Shown here in pieces: positions 1-7,177 of a stretch of DNA of 36,616 nt. The position numbers and the translations under genes were made by a program. Source of the DNA: Lachnospiraceae bacterium UBA3820 (GTDB taxonomy: Bacteria > Bacillota > Clostridia > Lachnospirales > Lachnospiraceae); contig DFDU01000084.1 in the NCBI GenBank assembly GCA_002369325.1, forward strand, positions 1 through 36,616, in the 5' to 3' direction. Under the pieces are notes generated by a model. That model made no database searches and was not told the origin of the DNA. It saw only the letters and a program-made list of their open reading frames with translations. Each line of letters begins with the position of its first letter. The first letter of the stretch is position 1.

Positions 1-101
1 TCCGTCACAGAAAGGGACTCCCTGTTCGTGGTCAGAAGACTAAGACCAATGCAAGAACTCGTAAGGGTCCTAAGAAGACAGTAGCTAATAAGAAGAAATA
101 A
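1..101 (+). CDS. rpsM: 30S ribosomal protein S13, C-terminal fragment
   Basis: Only the last 32 codons are present; the reading frame starts at base 3 and ends with TAA at 99-101. The visible part contains RHRKGLPVRGQKTKTNARTR followed by a lysine-rich tail, which is the well-known C-terminal signature of S13, the head protein of the small subunit that contacts 5S-bearing L5 and the P-site tRNA. It precedes rpsK by 59 bases, as in the usual S13-S11-S4-alpha-L17 operon. The beginning lies outside the window. Confidence 0.95.
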   Translation, partial: RHRKGLPVRGQKTKTNARTRKGPKKTVANKKK

Positions 102-160
102 TAGTTGTCCACGATAAAAAAGTCGCGGAAGATATAGAATAACCAGGGAGGTTAAGGTTA

Positions 161-559
161 ATGGCTAAGAAAGTTACAACCAAAAAAGTGGCTAAAAAGC
201 GTGTCAGAAAGAACGTTGAACGTGGACAGGCTCATATTCAGTCATCTTTCAATAATACAATTGTTACATTAACAGATGCCGAGGGTAATGCATTATCTTG
301 GGCAAGTGCAGGTGGATTAGGTTTCAGAGGTTCCAGAAAGTCTACTCCTTATGCAGCACAGATGGCAGCAGAGACTGCAGCAAAGGCAGCTTTACCTTAT
401 GGATTAAAGACTATCGATGTTATGGTTAAGGGTCCGGGTTCAGGCAGAGAGGCAGCTATTCGTGCACTTTCAGCAAGCGGTCTTGAAGTTGTAAGTATTA
501 AGGATGTTACTCCGGTTCCACATAACGGATGTCGTCCACCAAAAAGAAGAAGAGTTTAA
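161..559 (+). CDS. rpsK: 30S ribosomal protein S11
   Basis: This 132-residue protein is S11, a component of the small-subunit platform that binds 16S rRNA with S18 and S6. The family hallmarks are plain: the AHIQSSFNNTIVTLTD strand, the GFRGSRKSTPYAAQMAAE segment and the C-terminal TPVPHNGCRPPKRRRV tail. The length is normal. The ATG at 161 follows an AGGGAGG ribosome binding site at about 144-150. It sits between rpsM and rpsD in the standard operon and is presumably cotranscribed with them. Confidence 0.98.
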   Translation: MAKKVTTKKVAKKRVRKNVERGQAHIQSSFNNTIVTLTDAEGNALSWASAGGLGFRGSRKSTPYAAQMAAETAAKAALPYGLKTIDVMVKGPGSGREAAIRALSASGLEVVSIKDVTPVPHNGCRPPKRRRV

Positions 560-576
560 TAAGGAGGTACAAGGAA

Positions 577-1170
577 ATGGCAGTAGATAGAACCCCAATT
601 CTTAAGAGATGCAGATCTTTGGGTATGGAGCCAATGTATCTCGGTGTAAATAAAAAATCAAAGAGAAAATTAACAAGAGCAAACAGAAAAGTAAGCGAGT
701 ACGGTTTACAGCTTCGTGAGAAGCAGAAGGCTAAGTTCATATATGGTATGCTTGAGAAGCCTTTCCGTAACTTATACAATAAGGCAGAGAGAATGCCTGG
801 TCTTACAGGACCAAACCTTATGATATTACTTGAGTCAAGACTTGATAATATCGTATTCCGTATGGGATTTGCAAGAACAAGACGTGAGGCAAGACAGATT
901 GTAGATCATAAGCATGTACTTGTAAACGGTAAGTGTGTAAATATCCCTTCATATAAAGTTAATGCCGGTGACAAGATTGAAATTAGAGAAAAGAGTAAGT
1001 CTTTACAGAGATATAAGGATATCGTTGAGGCAAATGCAGGACATACAGTTCCTGGATGGTTAGAGTCGAATCTTGAGACTTTAAGCGGAACAGTAGTTGA
1101 GAAGCCTTTAAGAGAGCAGATTGATGTTCCTGTAAATGAAACCCTTATCGTCGAGTTATATTCAAAGTAA
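577..1170 (+). CDS. rpsD: 30S ribosomal protein S4
   Basis: S4 is a primary 16S rRNA binding protein that nucleates small-subunit assembly. The 197-residue protein starts MAVDRTPILKRCRSLG and contains an S4 RNA-binding domain around residues 85-150 (RLDNIVFRMGFARTRREARQ, VNGKCVNIPSYKV). An upstream in-frame codon at 529 exists inside rpsK, but the AAGGAGGT site at 561-568 places initiation at ATG 577, which also matches the family N-terminus. It lacks the four-cysteine zinc motif found near the N-terminus of some S4 proteins. In Bacillus the S4 protein represses its own gene; no such leader is visible here. Confidence 0.97.
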   Translation: MAVDRTPILKRCRSLGMEPMYLGVNKKSKRKLTRANRKVSEYGLQLREKQKAKFIYGMLEKPFRNLYNKAERMPGLTGPNLMILLESRLDNIVFRMGFARTRREARQIVDHKHVLVNGKCVNIPSYKVNAGDKIEIREKSKSLQRYKDIVEANAGHTVPGWLESNLETLSGTVVEKPLREQIDVPVNETLIVELYSK

Positions 1171-1218
1171 AATAAGAAGTAACTTAGTACATCGGTTATT
1201 AAAAAGGAGGGTTATATA

Positions 1219-2175
1219 GTGTTTGAGTTCGAAAAACCAAGAATTGAAATCGCAGAGATTTCTGAAGACAACAAATTCGGAAGATTTGTAGTAGAGCCGC
1301 TTGAGAGAGGCTATGGTACAACACTTGGTAATTCATTAAGAAGAATTATGTTATCATCTTTACCTGGTACTGCAGTAAGTATGATAAAGATCAAGGGCGT
1401 TCTTCATGAGTTTTCTTCAATTCCGGGAGTTAAGGAAGACGTAACCGAAATCGTTATGAATATCAAAAACCTTTGCATTAAGAATAACGGTTCTTTAAAC
1501 GAGGTTAAGACTGCTTATATCGATGCAGTAGGAGATACTGTGGTAACAGCAGGAGATATTCAGGCTGATGGTGACATAGAAATACTTAATCCTGATCTCG
1601 TAATCGCTAATCTTAGCGGTGCAGATGCTAAGCTTGAAATGGAACTTACAATTACCAACGGCAGAGGTTATGTCGGTGCAGATAAGAACAAGGGAATTGA
1701 TTCATCTATCGATGCAATCGCTGTAGATTCAATCTACACTCCTGTAGAGCGTGTTAACCTCACCGTAGAGAATACTCGTGTAGGTCAGATTACCGATTAT
1801 GACAAGCTTACACTTGATGTATTTACAAACGGAACACTTGCACCGGATGAGGCAGTTAGCCTTGCTGCAAAGGTATTAAGTGAGCATTTGAATCTTTTCA
1901 TTGATTTATCTGAAAATGCCAAGATGGTTGACGTCATGGTTGAGAAGACTGATGATGAGAAGGAAAAAGTTCTTGAGATGAATATTGATGAGCTTGAGCT
2001 TTCGGTTCGTTCATACAATTGTCTTAAGAGAGCAGGAATTAATACAGTAGAAGAGTTAACCAATAAGACTTCAGAGGATATGATGAAGGTTCGTAATCTT
2101 GGTCGCAAGTCTCTTGAAGAAGTATTGGCGAAGCTTAAGGAATTAGGTTTATCCCTTAAGTCAGATGATGAGTAA
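1219..2175 (+). CDS. rpoA: DNA-directed RNA polymerase subunit alpha
   Basis: This is the alpha subunit, whose dimer scaffolds RNA polymerase assembly. At 318 residues it has normal length. The N-terminal assembly domain (about 1-230) shows EPLERGYGTTLGNSLRRIMLS and the SSIPGVKEDVTEI segment. The C-terminal DNA and activator-binding domain (about 250-312) shows LSVRSYNCLKRAGINTVEEL and VRNLGRKSLEEV. Translation begins at GTG 1219, behind an AAGGAGG site at 1204-1210; no ATG fits. The gene lies in the usual place between rpsD and rplQ. Confidence 0.98.
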   Translation: MFEFEKPRIEIAEISEDNKFGRFVVEPLERGYGTTLGNSLRRIMLSSLPGTAVSMIKIKGVLHEFSSIPGVKEDVTEIVMNIKNLCIKNNGSLNEVKTAYIDAVGDTVVTAGDIQADGDIEILNPDLVIANLSGADAKLEMELTITNGRGYVGADKNKGIDSSIDAIAVDSIYTPVERVNLTVENTRVGQITDYDKLTLDVFTNGTLAPDEAVSLAAKVLSEHLNLFIDLSENAKMVDVMVEKTDDEKEKVLEMNIDELELSVRSYNCLKRAGINTVEELTNKTSEDMMKVRNLGRKSLEEVLAKLKELGLSLKSDDE

Positions 2176-2248
2176 ATCATCTATTACCACTCACGCCGAA
2201 TAATAGTAAGCACAGTGAAGACCCATTTGGGTAAGGAGGAAATTTACA

Positions 2249-2785
2249 ATGGCAATGTATAGAAAACTTGGTAAGACCGCAGATCAGAGAAAGGCCTTAC
2301 TTCGTAATCAGGTAACACAGTTAATATATCATGGCAAGATTGAGACTACTGAGGCAAGAGCTAAGGAAGTCAGAAAGATTGCTGAGCATCTTATCACTTT
2401 AGCTGTTAAGGAAAAGGATAACTTCGATGAGGTTACCGTAACTGCTAAGGTTGCAAAGAAGGATAAAGATGGCAAGAGAATCAAAGAGGTTGTTGATGGT
2501 AAGAAGGTTACTTCTTACGATGAAGTTGAGAAGAAAATCAAGAAGGATCAGCCTTCAAGACTTCATGCAAGAAGACAGATGCTTAAGGTTCTCTATCCTG
2601 TAGTTGAGGTTCCTACTGATGCAGCAGGTAAGAAGGCAGGTACCAAGAAGGTTGATTTAACTGCAAAGTTATTTGATGAGTATGGTACAAAGTATGCAGG
2701 CCGTAACGGTGGTTACACCAGAATCATTAAGATTGGTGAGCGTCGCGGTGACGGTGCTATGAAGGTTATACTTGAGCTTGTATAA
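2249..2785 (+). CDS. rplQ: 50S ribosomal protein L17, with lysine-rich insertion
   Basis: L17 sits near the exit tunnel of the large subunit. The N-terminal half (MAMYRKLGKTADQRKALLRN, then GKIETTEARAKEVRKIAEHL) and the end (YGTKYAGRNGGYTRIIKIG, RRGDGAMKVILEL) are typical. The protein is 178 residues, against roughly 115-130 in most bacteria. The extra length comes from a Lys/Asp/Glu-rich stretch at about residues 60-95 and a second small one near 120-130. AAGGAGG at 2234-2240 supports ATG 2249; an ATG two codons later is a possible alternative. It is the last gene of the ribosomal operon and is followed by a terminator-like hairpin at 2815-2850. Confidence 0.96.
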   Translation: MAMYRKLGKTADQRKALLRNQVTQLIYHGKIETTEARAKEVRKIAEHLITLAVKEKDNFDEVTVTAKVAKKDKDGKRIKEVVDGKKVTSYDEVEKKIKKDQPSRLHARRQMLKVLYPVVEVPTDAAGKKAGTKKVDLTAKLFDEYGTKYAGRNGGYTRIIKIGERRGDGAMKVILELV

Positions 2786-2812
2786 TTTGCATACTACACA
2801 TATATGATAAAG

Positions 2813-3206
2813 GTTTTAAAAAAGGAGTCACGTGCTGTGGCTCCTTTTTTCGTGTTGGTGGTCGGCTGAATTTGTAGGGTATATCTGCCGGAGTTTAGAA
2901 TTGAAGGTCGTCATGGCGATACAGAGTGAAACCATAAAGCCATATGCTGTATCCTGCCATCGATTTGCTAAATCAGAACATTCACATTCTTGTTCTTTTA
3001 CACGAAACCGAAAACTCGCTACGCTCAGACAATTCGGTTTCTGAGTAAAGAACTGCGAATCTTCATTTCTGATTTGACGCAAATCGGGCAAATTTATACA
3101 TCATATGGCTTTACTGTTTATTTTGTACTACGCCATGACGACATTTCGGTTGTTATATGGCAGATATACCCATATTCAGCCGACACGCTGCCGCGTGCGC
3201 AAACCG
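2813..3206. repeat. Long palindromic repeat element, copy A
   Basis: About 390 bases closely match 8846-9241 in the same orientation. Inside, the two halves are inverted copies of each other, so the single strand could fold into one long interrupted hairpin centred near 3022. Paired blocks include GTCGGCTGAAT (2861-2871 with 3173-3183), GGTATATCTGCC, GTCGTCATGGCG (2907-2918 with 3131-3142), AAAGCCATATG (2936-2946 with 3102-3112), CGATTTGC (2961-2968 with 3079-3086), AAATCAGAA (2970-2978 with 3067-3075), GTTCTTT (2992-2998 with 3047-3053) and GAAACCGAA (3004-3012 with 3033-3041). The left edge is a terminator hairpin. Short open frames on both strands are by-products of the palindrome. It resembles a non-autonomous (MITE-like) element or a structured RNA; I do not recognise a named family. 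It fills the gap between rplQ and the HTH gene. Confidence 0.85.
2815..2850 (+). terminator. Intrinsic terminator after rplQ
   Basis: An A-run is followed by GGAGTCAC, a five-base loop and GTGGCTCC, then a run of T. The eight-pair stem (one G-U pair) and T-tract make a good rho-independent terminator for the ribosomal operon. Because of the flanking A-run it could also work on the opposite strand. The same hairpin recurs at 8853-8884 as the left end of the second repeat copy, so it belongs to the repeat element. Confidence 0.8.
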
Positions 3207-3295
3207 GGAGGGATAATGGGAGCCACAACGTGGTAAGTATTTTTATAGGAATGATAATGTAAAACAGAAAAGAGATGGATTGTATGAAGTATTGA

Positions 3296-3517
3296 TTATG
3301 GGATTATTTCATTTTGACCATCATCTATAAATGCCATAATATCAGTTATGTCACATTTAAGAATTTTGCAGAATATGTCTATGGTATGAGTGCTGACGCT
3401 TTCGTTACGTTTTAAACGTGTGATTTGAGACGGACTGATTTTATATTTCTTTATAAGGGCATATTGAGTTATGCCTTTTTCTTTCATTGTTTTCCATAGT
3501 TTATCATAAATTATCAT
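3296..3517 (-). CDS. Small Cro/C1-type HTH regulator
   Basis: A 73-residue protein (MIIYDKLWKTMKEKGITQYA...) that is almost entirely one helix-turn-helix domain: a TQYALIKKYKISPSQITRLK recognition unit followed by TIDIFCKILKCDITDIMAF. This is the pattern of the compact YozG-like XRE family (Pfam HTH_26). A GTG start at 3526 would add three residues, but the family N-terminus fits ATG 3517. It is transcribed towards rplQ. Its 5' end lies 31 bases from the point where the truncated Rpn gene begins, so it may have arrived together with the event that removed that gene's front half. Targets are unknown; no clear operator was found. Confidence 0.8.
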   Translation of the reverse strand: MIIYDKLWKTMKEKGITQYALIKKYKISPSQITRLKRNESVSTHTIDIFCKILKCDITDIMAFIDDGQNEIIP

Positions 3518-3548
3518 AGTAGTCACTTTCTTGGTTAAGGGAATTTAT

Positions 3549-3995
3549 GACGAGATAAACCTTGAGTTAAAAGTGTTGCAATTAAATATAAACTCGGGCT
3601 AAAATGAGGATGTAAAGAGAAAATGTCCGACGTTGTTTCAATATATGCAATATGTAAATCTGGTGAGAGATTATTTAAAGGATTATTCTTTGGAGGACGC
3701 TGTTCCGTTCGCTGTGGAAGATTGTATAAAGCATGATATATTGAAGGACTTCTTATTGGCAAATAAGGCTGAGGTGGTATCAATGAGCATATTTGAATTT
3801 GATGAAGAATTATATAAAAAATCAATTCGTGAAGAGGGATATGAAGACGGTTACGAGAAGGGAATAGAGGATGGAATAGAAAAAGGAATAGAAAAAGGTC
3901 TTCAACAGGGGCGCGATGAAAGCCGTTCTGTAATAGAGCAGAAAGATGCTGAAATCGAGCGACTGAAAAAACAGCTTGCATCAAAGGAAAAATGA
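3549..3995 (+). pseudogene. Truncated Rpn-like PD-(D/E)XK family gene remnant
   Basis: From base 3549 the sequence matches the 3' half of the complete gene at 6108-6998, starting at its DEINLEL segment. The catalytic N-terminal part is missing, and the remnant also has an in-frame stop: TAA at 3600-3602 replaces the TAT (Tyr) codon of the full copy. An open frame resumes from ATG 3633 and encodes 120 residues ending in a charged coiled coil (EKGIEDGIEKGIEKGLQQG and following heptads). The outer parts of the match are nearly identical, while the stretch around 3690-3735 differs clearly, which gives a mosaic pattern. The 120-residue product may still be made but lacks the nuclease core. Confidence 0.85.
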
Positions 3996-4020
3996 TATAT
4001 AGAAAAACAAAATGAAATTA

Positions 4021-4059
4021 AAGGAACGATTCTAAAACAAAATAGGATTGTTCTTTTTT
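4021..4059 (+). terminator. Terminator after Rpn remnant
   Basis: AAGGAACGATTCT (4021-4033) pairs with AGGATTGTTCTT (4044-4055), allowing G-U pairs, and is followed by a T-run. A diverged copy follows the complete paralogue at 7022-7063, showing that the duplicated unit included its terminator. Confidence 0.75.
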
Positions 4060-4060
4060 A

Positions 4061-4089
4061 TTGACAGCTGATTTTATTATATTTATAAT
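4061..4089 (+). promoter_or_regulatory. Consensus sigma-A promoter of the first YD-repeat gene
   Basis: TTGACA (4061-4066), a 17-base spacer and TATAAT (4084-4089) form a perfect housekeeping promoter immediately after the terminator. It lies 57 bases before the ATG at 4146, so this gene should be transcribed on its own and strongly. Confidence 0.85.
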
Positions 4090-4145
4090 TTTTTTAGCAT
4101 ATATGATTGAACCGTAAAAATGTTTTATGGTCGGAGGAAGAGATT

Positions 4146-5720
4146 ATGGCGATTAAAAAATATATAGCATTAATAGTATTTGTAGCTTTAATTCTTACGG
4201 GAAGTATGATTAATGTTTATGATGTCAGTGCTTCTGATATATCATTGGCACAGGATGGAAAAACGAAAGAAATCCGGGAAGCCGATTCAGAAGACCGGGA
4301 AGAGACTACAGAGCAGGAAGAGACTACAGAGCAGGAAAAGACTACAGAACAGGAAGAATTCGAGAATGTGGAAAATACAGTAGGCAATCAGGCTGTTATA
4401 AAGAAAGTTTATCCTATCGGCATTGGTTTTTCTGACCTTTATACAAATGATTTTTTTCGATATGTTCCCGCTAAAAAACTGACAGGTGGAAGTTGCTATG
4501 AAGTGGATGAGGATATATTTTCCCAAATGGTATCATATGATTATGACGATAAGGGCAGGCTTATTAAAACAACCAGACAATTTAATTATGTTGAAGAATA
4601 TGAATATAATGATAATGGCGATTTGAAAACTGTATATTCTTATGCAAAAGATAAGCTTTTAGAAAAAACGGAATTCGAATATGTATATGATGCTTACGGA
4701 AGATGTGAGTCAGAAGAAACGTATGTAACCTATTATAGTGGGGATGTGTCTGATAATGGAAATGATAACAAAAGATTTATCGGTGTTTCTTTTTATACAT
4801 ATGATGACTCCGGTAGGCGCATACTTGAGAATGACAGAAGTACAATGAATACTGTGTATTATGAATATGATGCCGATGGTAATTGTATTAAGAAGACTGT
4901 TACAAATGAAGGCGGGGTAACACTAAGAACGGAAGAATATGATTCAAATGCCTTTCTTATAAAGGAAACTGATTATAATACAGAAGGTGAAGTAATATCA
5001 AATATTTCATATGACTACGATTATGAATACTATAGTGATGGGGATTATTTGCGGATAAAGCAAGAAATTCATAATCTCAGTGATGCCGAAGAAAGTATAT
5101 CGACAAAGATATATGAATTTGATTATGAACTCCCTGTTTCAACCACCGGCATCTATTGTGCAAGTAATTATCCGTCGATACAGGCAGGTATAAATATTCA
5201 AAAGAGTAATCCGTCAGATGTAGTAGAGTACAGATGGGTTGGATGTAATAACAACGATCCTGAACATTGGTTTGAAGTGAGTCCGTGGACAAAGGACAAT
5301 AACTGGATGGACTGGACACCGCAGGAATCCGGCGGATATGTATTTGTATGTTATGCAAGAATAGCAGGAAGTCCTGAAACAGAGATACAGTGTGCTTTCG
5401 GAACAGAATATCATAAGCAAATAAAAGGTATCTGTCAGATTCCTTACACCGGCGAGGGAGGAGGATATCTTATCGGTATAGAAAGCTATGATAATCCAAA
5501 TAATTCATATCAATATGAAATGTTGATACTTGACTGTAACCTTTATATGCAGGGTAAAGATGCATGGGTATACACAACCGGAAGATGCGGCGCGGAAGGA
5601 AACTGTCTCTGGACAGTATGGCAACCTGTATATGGATATTATTGGACCTTGTTCAGAATTTACGATTCAGAAGGCAAACTGCTTGACGAGGCCTGTTATG
5701 GATTTGAGAATGTAAATTAA
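4146..5720 (+). CDS. Secreted YD-repeat-like protein, paralogue 1
   Basis: A 524-residue exported protein of unknown function. Residues 1-31 form a signal peptide (MAIKKYIALIVFVALILTGS). Then comes an acidic linker with three TTEQE units, then roughly residues 105-320 of YD-type repeats (YEYNDNGDL, YDYDDKGRL, YEYDADGNCIKK), as in RHS/YD cell-surface proteins. The last 180 residues contain two similar W/Y-rich modules (WFEVSPWTKDNNWMDWTP and CLWTVWQPVYGYYWTLFRIYD) that look like beta-sandwich repeats. There is no sortase motif or C-terminal membrane segment, so it is probably released or bound non-covalently. GGAGGAAG at 4133-4140 selects ATG 4146 over an upstream in-frame TTG at 4107. It is paralogous to the gene at 7178. 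Confidence 0.8.
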   Translation: MAIKKYIALIVFVALILTGSMINVYDVSASDISLAQDGKTKEIREADSEDREETTEQEETTEQEKTTEQEEFENVENTVGNQAVIKKVYPIGIGFSDLYTNDFFRYVPAKKLTGGSCYEVDEDIFSQMVSYDYDDKGRLIKTTRQFNYVEEYEYNDNGDLKTVYSYAKDKLLEKTEFEYVYDAYGRCESEETYVTYYSGDVSDNGNDNKRFIGVSFYTYDDSGRRILENDRSTMNTVYYEYDADGNCIKKTVTNEGGVTLRTEEYDSNAFLIKETDYNTEGEVISNISYDYDYEYYSDGDYLRIKQEIHNLSDAEESISTKIYEFDYELPVSTTGIYCASNYPSIQAGINIQKSNPSDVVEYRWVGCNNNDPEHWFEVSPWTKDNNWMDWTPQESGGYVFVCYARIAGSPETEIQCAFGTEYHKQIKGICQIPYTGEGGGYLIGIESYDNPNNSYQYEMLILDCNLYMQGKDAWVYTTGRCGAEGNCLWTVWQPVYGYYWTLFRIYDSEGKLLDEACYGFENVN

Positions 5721-5745
5721 TATTAAAAATCCTTTTTGGGGATGG

Positions 5746-5797
5746 AGCAGACTAAATTTAGCATTATTGCGATTTAGTCTGCTTTTTTTTTTTTTTT
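5746..5797 (+). terminator. Strong intrinsic terminator after YD-repeat gene 1
   Basis: AGCAGACTAAAT and ATTTAGTCTGCT form a 12-pair perfect stem followed by at least fifteen T. This is one of the strongest terminators in the window and isolates the first YD gene from the next Rpn gene. Confidence 0.92.
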
Positions 5798-6107
5798 AAT
5801 GATACGATTTGTTGCGTACTTATGTAAATCAACAAGCTATAAATGTCGTTTTTGCGTGCTTGTGTTATTCGGAGTATGAGAATCCGTTTCCATATGGTTA
5901 CATATGTAGCTAAATATGCGCTTGCGCTTATTATTTTAAAGTGTTAATATTCGGGCATAGCAGAATTTTAATCTTTGATTCGCGAATCGTCTGTTATCAG
6001 TCAGATAGAGATTTCCTGCTTTATATAATATAGGATTATGTAACTGTTTTGGTCTTATAGAAAGGGTTACTTGTTATTTTTGTACTTATTTTTAGGGAGG
6101 TTTGCTT
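5798..6107. other. AT-rich leader region without a gene
   Basis: No plausible coding sequence is seen. The stretch contains a perfect 12-base palindrome GATTCGCGAATC at 5977-5988 and a TATAAT at 6024-6029 that could be a -10 box, although no good -35 lies 17 bases upstream. The AGGGAGG site at 6094-6100 serves the Rpn-like gene at 6108. Confidence 0.5.
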
Positions 6108-6998
6108 ATGAAAGAAGAAATAGTTAATGCACAAAGAGTTGTAAGAAATTATAAGGATACGGTGTTTCGTATGTTGTTTAATTCAAAGAAAGAATTGCTT
6201 ACTCTTTATAATGCTTTAAATGATACCGAGTATACAAATGAAGATGAACTTGAGATTGTAACACTTGAAAATGCGGTTTATATGACATTTAAAAATGATG
6301 TCTCGTGTCTGCTTGATATGAATATTCAATTGTTCGAACAGCAGGCAAGTATTAATCCCAATATGCCGCTTCGTTTTCTTATGTATATAACCAGGCAGCT
6401 TGAAAAGCTGGTTACCAAAAAGAACCTGTATGGCAGCAAGCTTATCGAGATTCCGAATCCGAGATTTTTCGTTTTTTATAACGGAAAAGATGAGCAGCCG
6501 GAGGTGGACGAGTTATGCCTTTCATCATCATATAAGCATAAAACAGACGAGATAAACCTTGAGTTAAAAGTGTTGCAATTAAATATAAACTCGGGCTATA
6601 ATGAGGATGTAAAGAGAAAGTGTCCGACGTTGTTTCAATATATGCAATATGTAAATCTGGTGAGAGATTATTTAAAGGATTATTCTCTTCAAGAGGCGGT
6701 ACCTCTTGCTGTAGATTATTGTATAACACATGAGATATTGAAGGACTTCTTATTGGCAAATAAGGCTGAGGTGGTATCAATGAGCATATTTGAATTTGAT
6801 GAAGAATTATATAAAAAATCAATTCGTGAAGAGGGATATGAGGATGGCTATAAGAAAGGACTTCAACAGGGGCGCGATGAAAGCCGTAATGTAATAGAGC
6901 AGAAAGCTGCTGAGCTGGAACAAAAGGATGATGCCATAAAGCAGAAAGATGCTGAAATCGAACGAATGAAAAAACTGCTTGAATCGAAGGATAAATGA
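6108..6998 (+). CDS. Rpn-like PD-(D/E)XK nuclease-family protein, complete
   Basis: A 296-residue protein of the Rpn / PDDEXK_2 type, commonly annotated in Lachnospiraceae as recombination-promoting nuclease or putative transposase. The order is: an N-terminal helix (NYKDTVFRMLFNSKKELLTLYNAL); the probable catalytic core with D64 and E77-x-Q79 followed by NPNMPLRFLMY; a strand region (YGSKLIEIPNPRFFVFYNG); a helical domain; and a C-terminal charged coiled coil rich in Gln/Lys/Glu. AGGGAGG at 6094-6100 selects ATG 6108. Known members cut DNA and stimulate RecA-independent recombination; activity here is inferred. The 3' half is duplicated as the remnant at 3549-3995. Each copy lies just upstream of a YD-repeat gene, but a terminator separates the two genes in both cases. 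Confidence 0.8.
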   Translation: MKEEIVNAQRVVRNYKDTVFRMLFNSKKELLTLYNALNDTEYTNEDELEIVTLENAVYMTFKNDVSCLLDMNIQLFEQQASINPNMPLRFLMYITRQLEKLVTKKNLYGSKLIEIPNPRFFVFYNGKDEQPEVDELCLSSSYKHKTDEINLELKVLQLNINSGYNEDVKRKCPTLFQYMQYVNLVRDYLKDYSLQEAVPLAVDYCITHEILKDFLLANKAEVVSMSIFEFDEELYKKSIREEGYEDGYKKGLQQGRDESRNVIEQKAAELEQKDDAIKQKDAEIERMKKLLESKDK

Positions 6999-7021
6999 TA
7001 TATTGAAAAATCAGATGAAAT

Positions 7022-7063
7022 AAAAGGAACGATTTTAAAATGAATTTGAATCGCTCCTTTTTT
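7022..7063 (+). terminator. Terminator after Rpn-like gene
   Basis: AAAAGGAACGATT (7022-7034) pairs with AATCGCTCCTTTT (7049-7061) with few mismatches and runs into a T-tract. It is the counterpart of the hairpin at 4021-4059. Confidence 0.78.
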
Positions 7064-7084
7064 ATTATGTTTCCAAAAGTATAG

Positions 7085-7113
7085 TTGCAAAATTATAAAC
7101 AGTTGTGTACAAT
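7085..7113 (+). promoter_or_regulatory. Candidate promoter of the second YD-repeat gene
   Basis: TTGCAA (7085-7090), 17 bases, TACAAT (7108-7113). Spacing is ideal and the -10 box is one base off consensus. It lies 65 bases before ATG 7178 and after the Rpn terminator, in the same position as the promoter of the paralogue. Confidence 0.55.
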
Positions 7114-7177
7114 AAATAATGTTTGATAGTATCATTTTATACTATGAAGTGCCAATTACTCAAGGGGGAAATAATAA

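Noticed and set aside
2190..2240. Small ACCC/GGGT hairpin between rpoA and rplQ as a terminator
   Set aside because: The stem has four pairs and no T-run, and transcription must continue into rplQ.
2828..3262. Open frames on both strands inside palindromic element A, resembling small hypothetical proteins
   Set aside because: The frames follow from the palindrome and repeat identity, lack good ribosome sites, and are not preserved in the same extent in copy B. They are treated as non-coding.
3535..3984. 149-codon open frame antisense to the Rpn remnant, with a parallel one antisense to the full copy
   Set aside because: It is the complement of a homologous coding region with clear codon bias on the plus strand; the conserved frame reflects the duplication.
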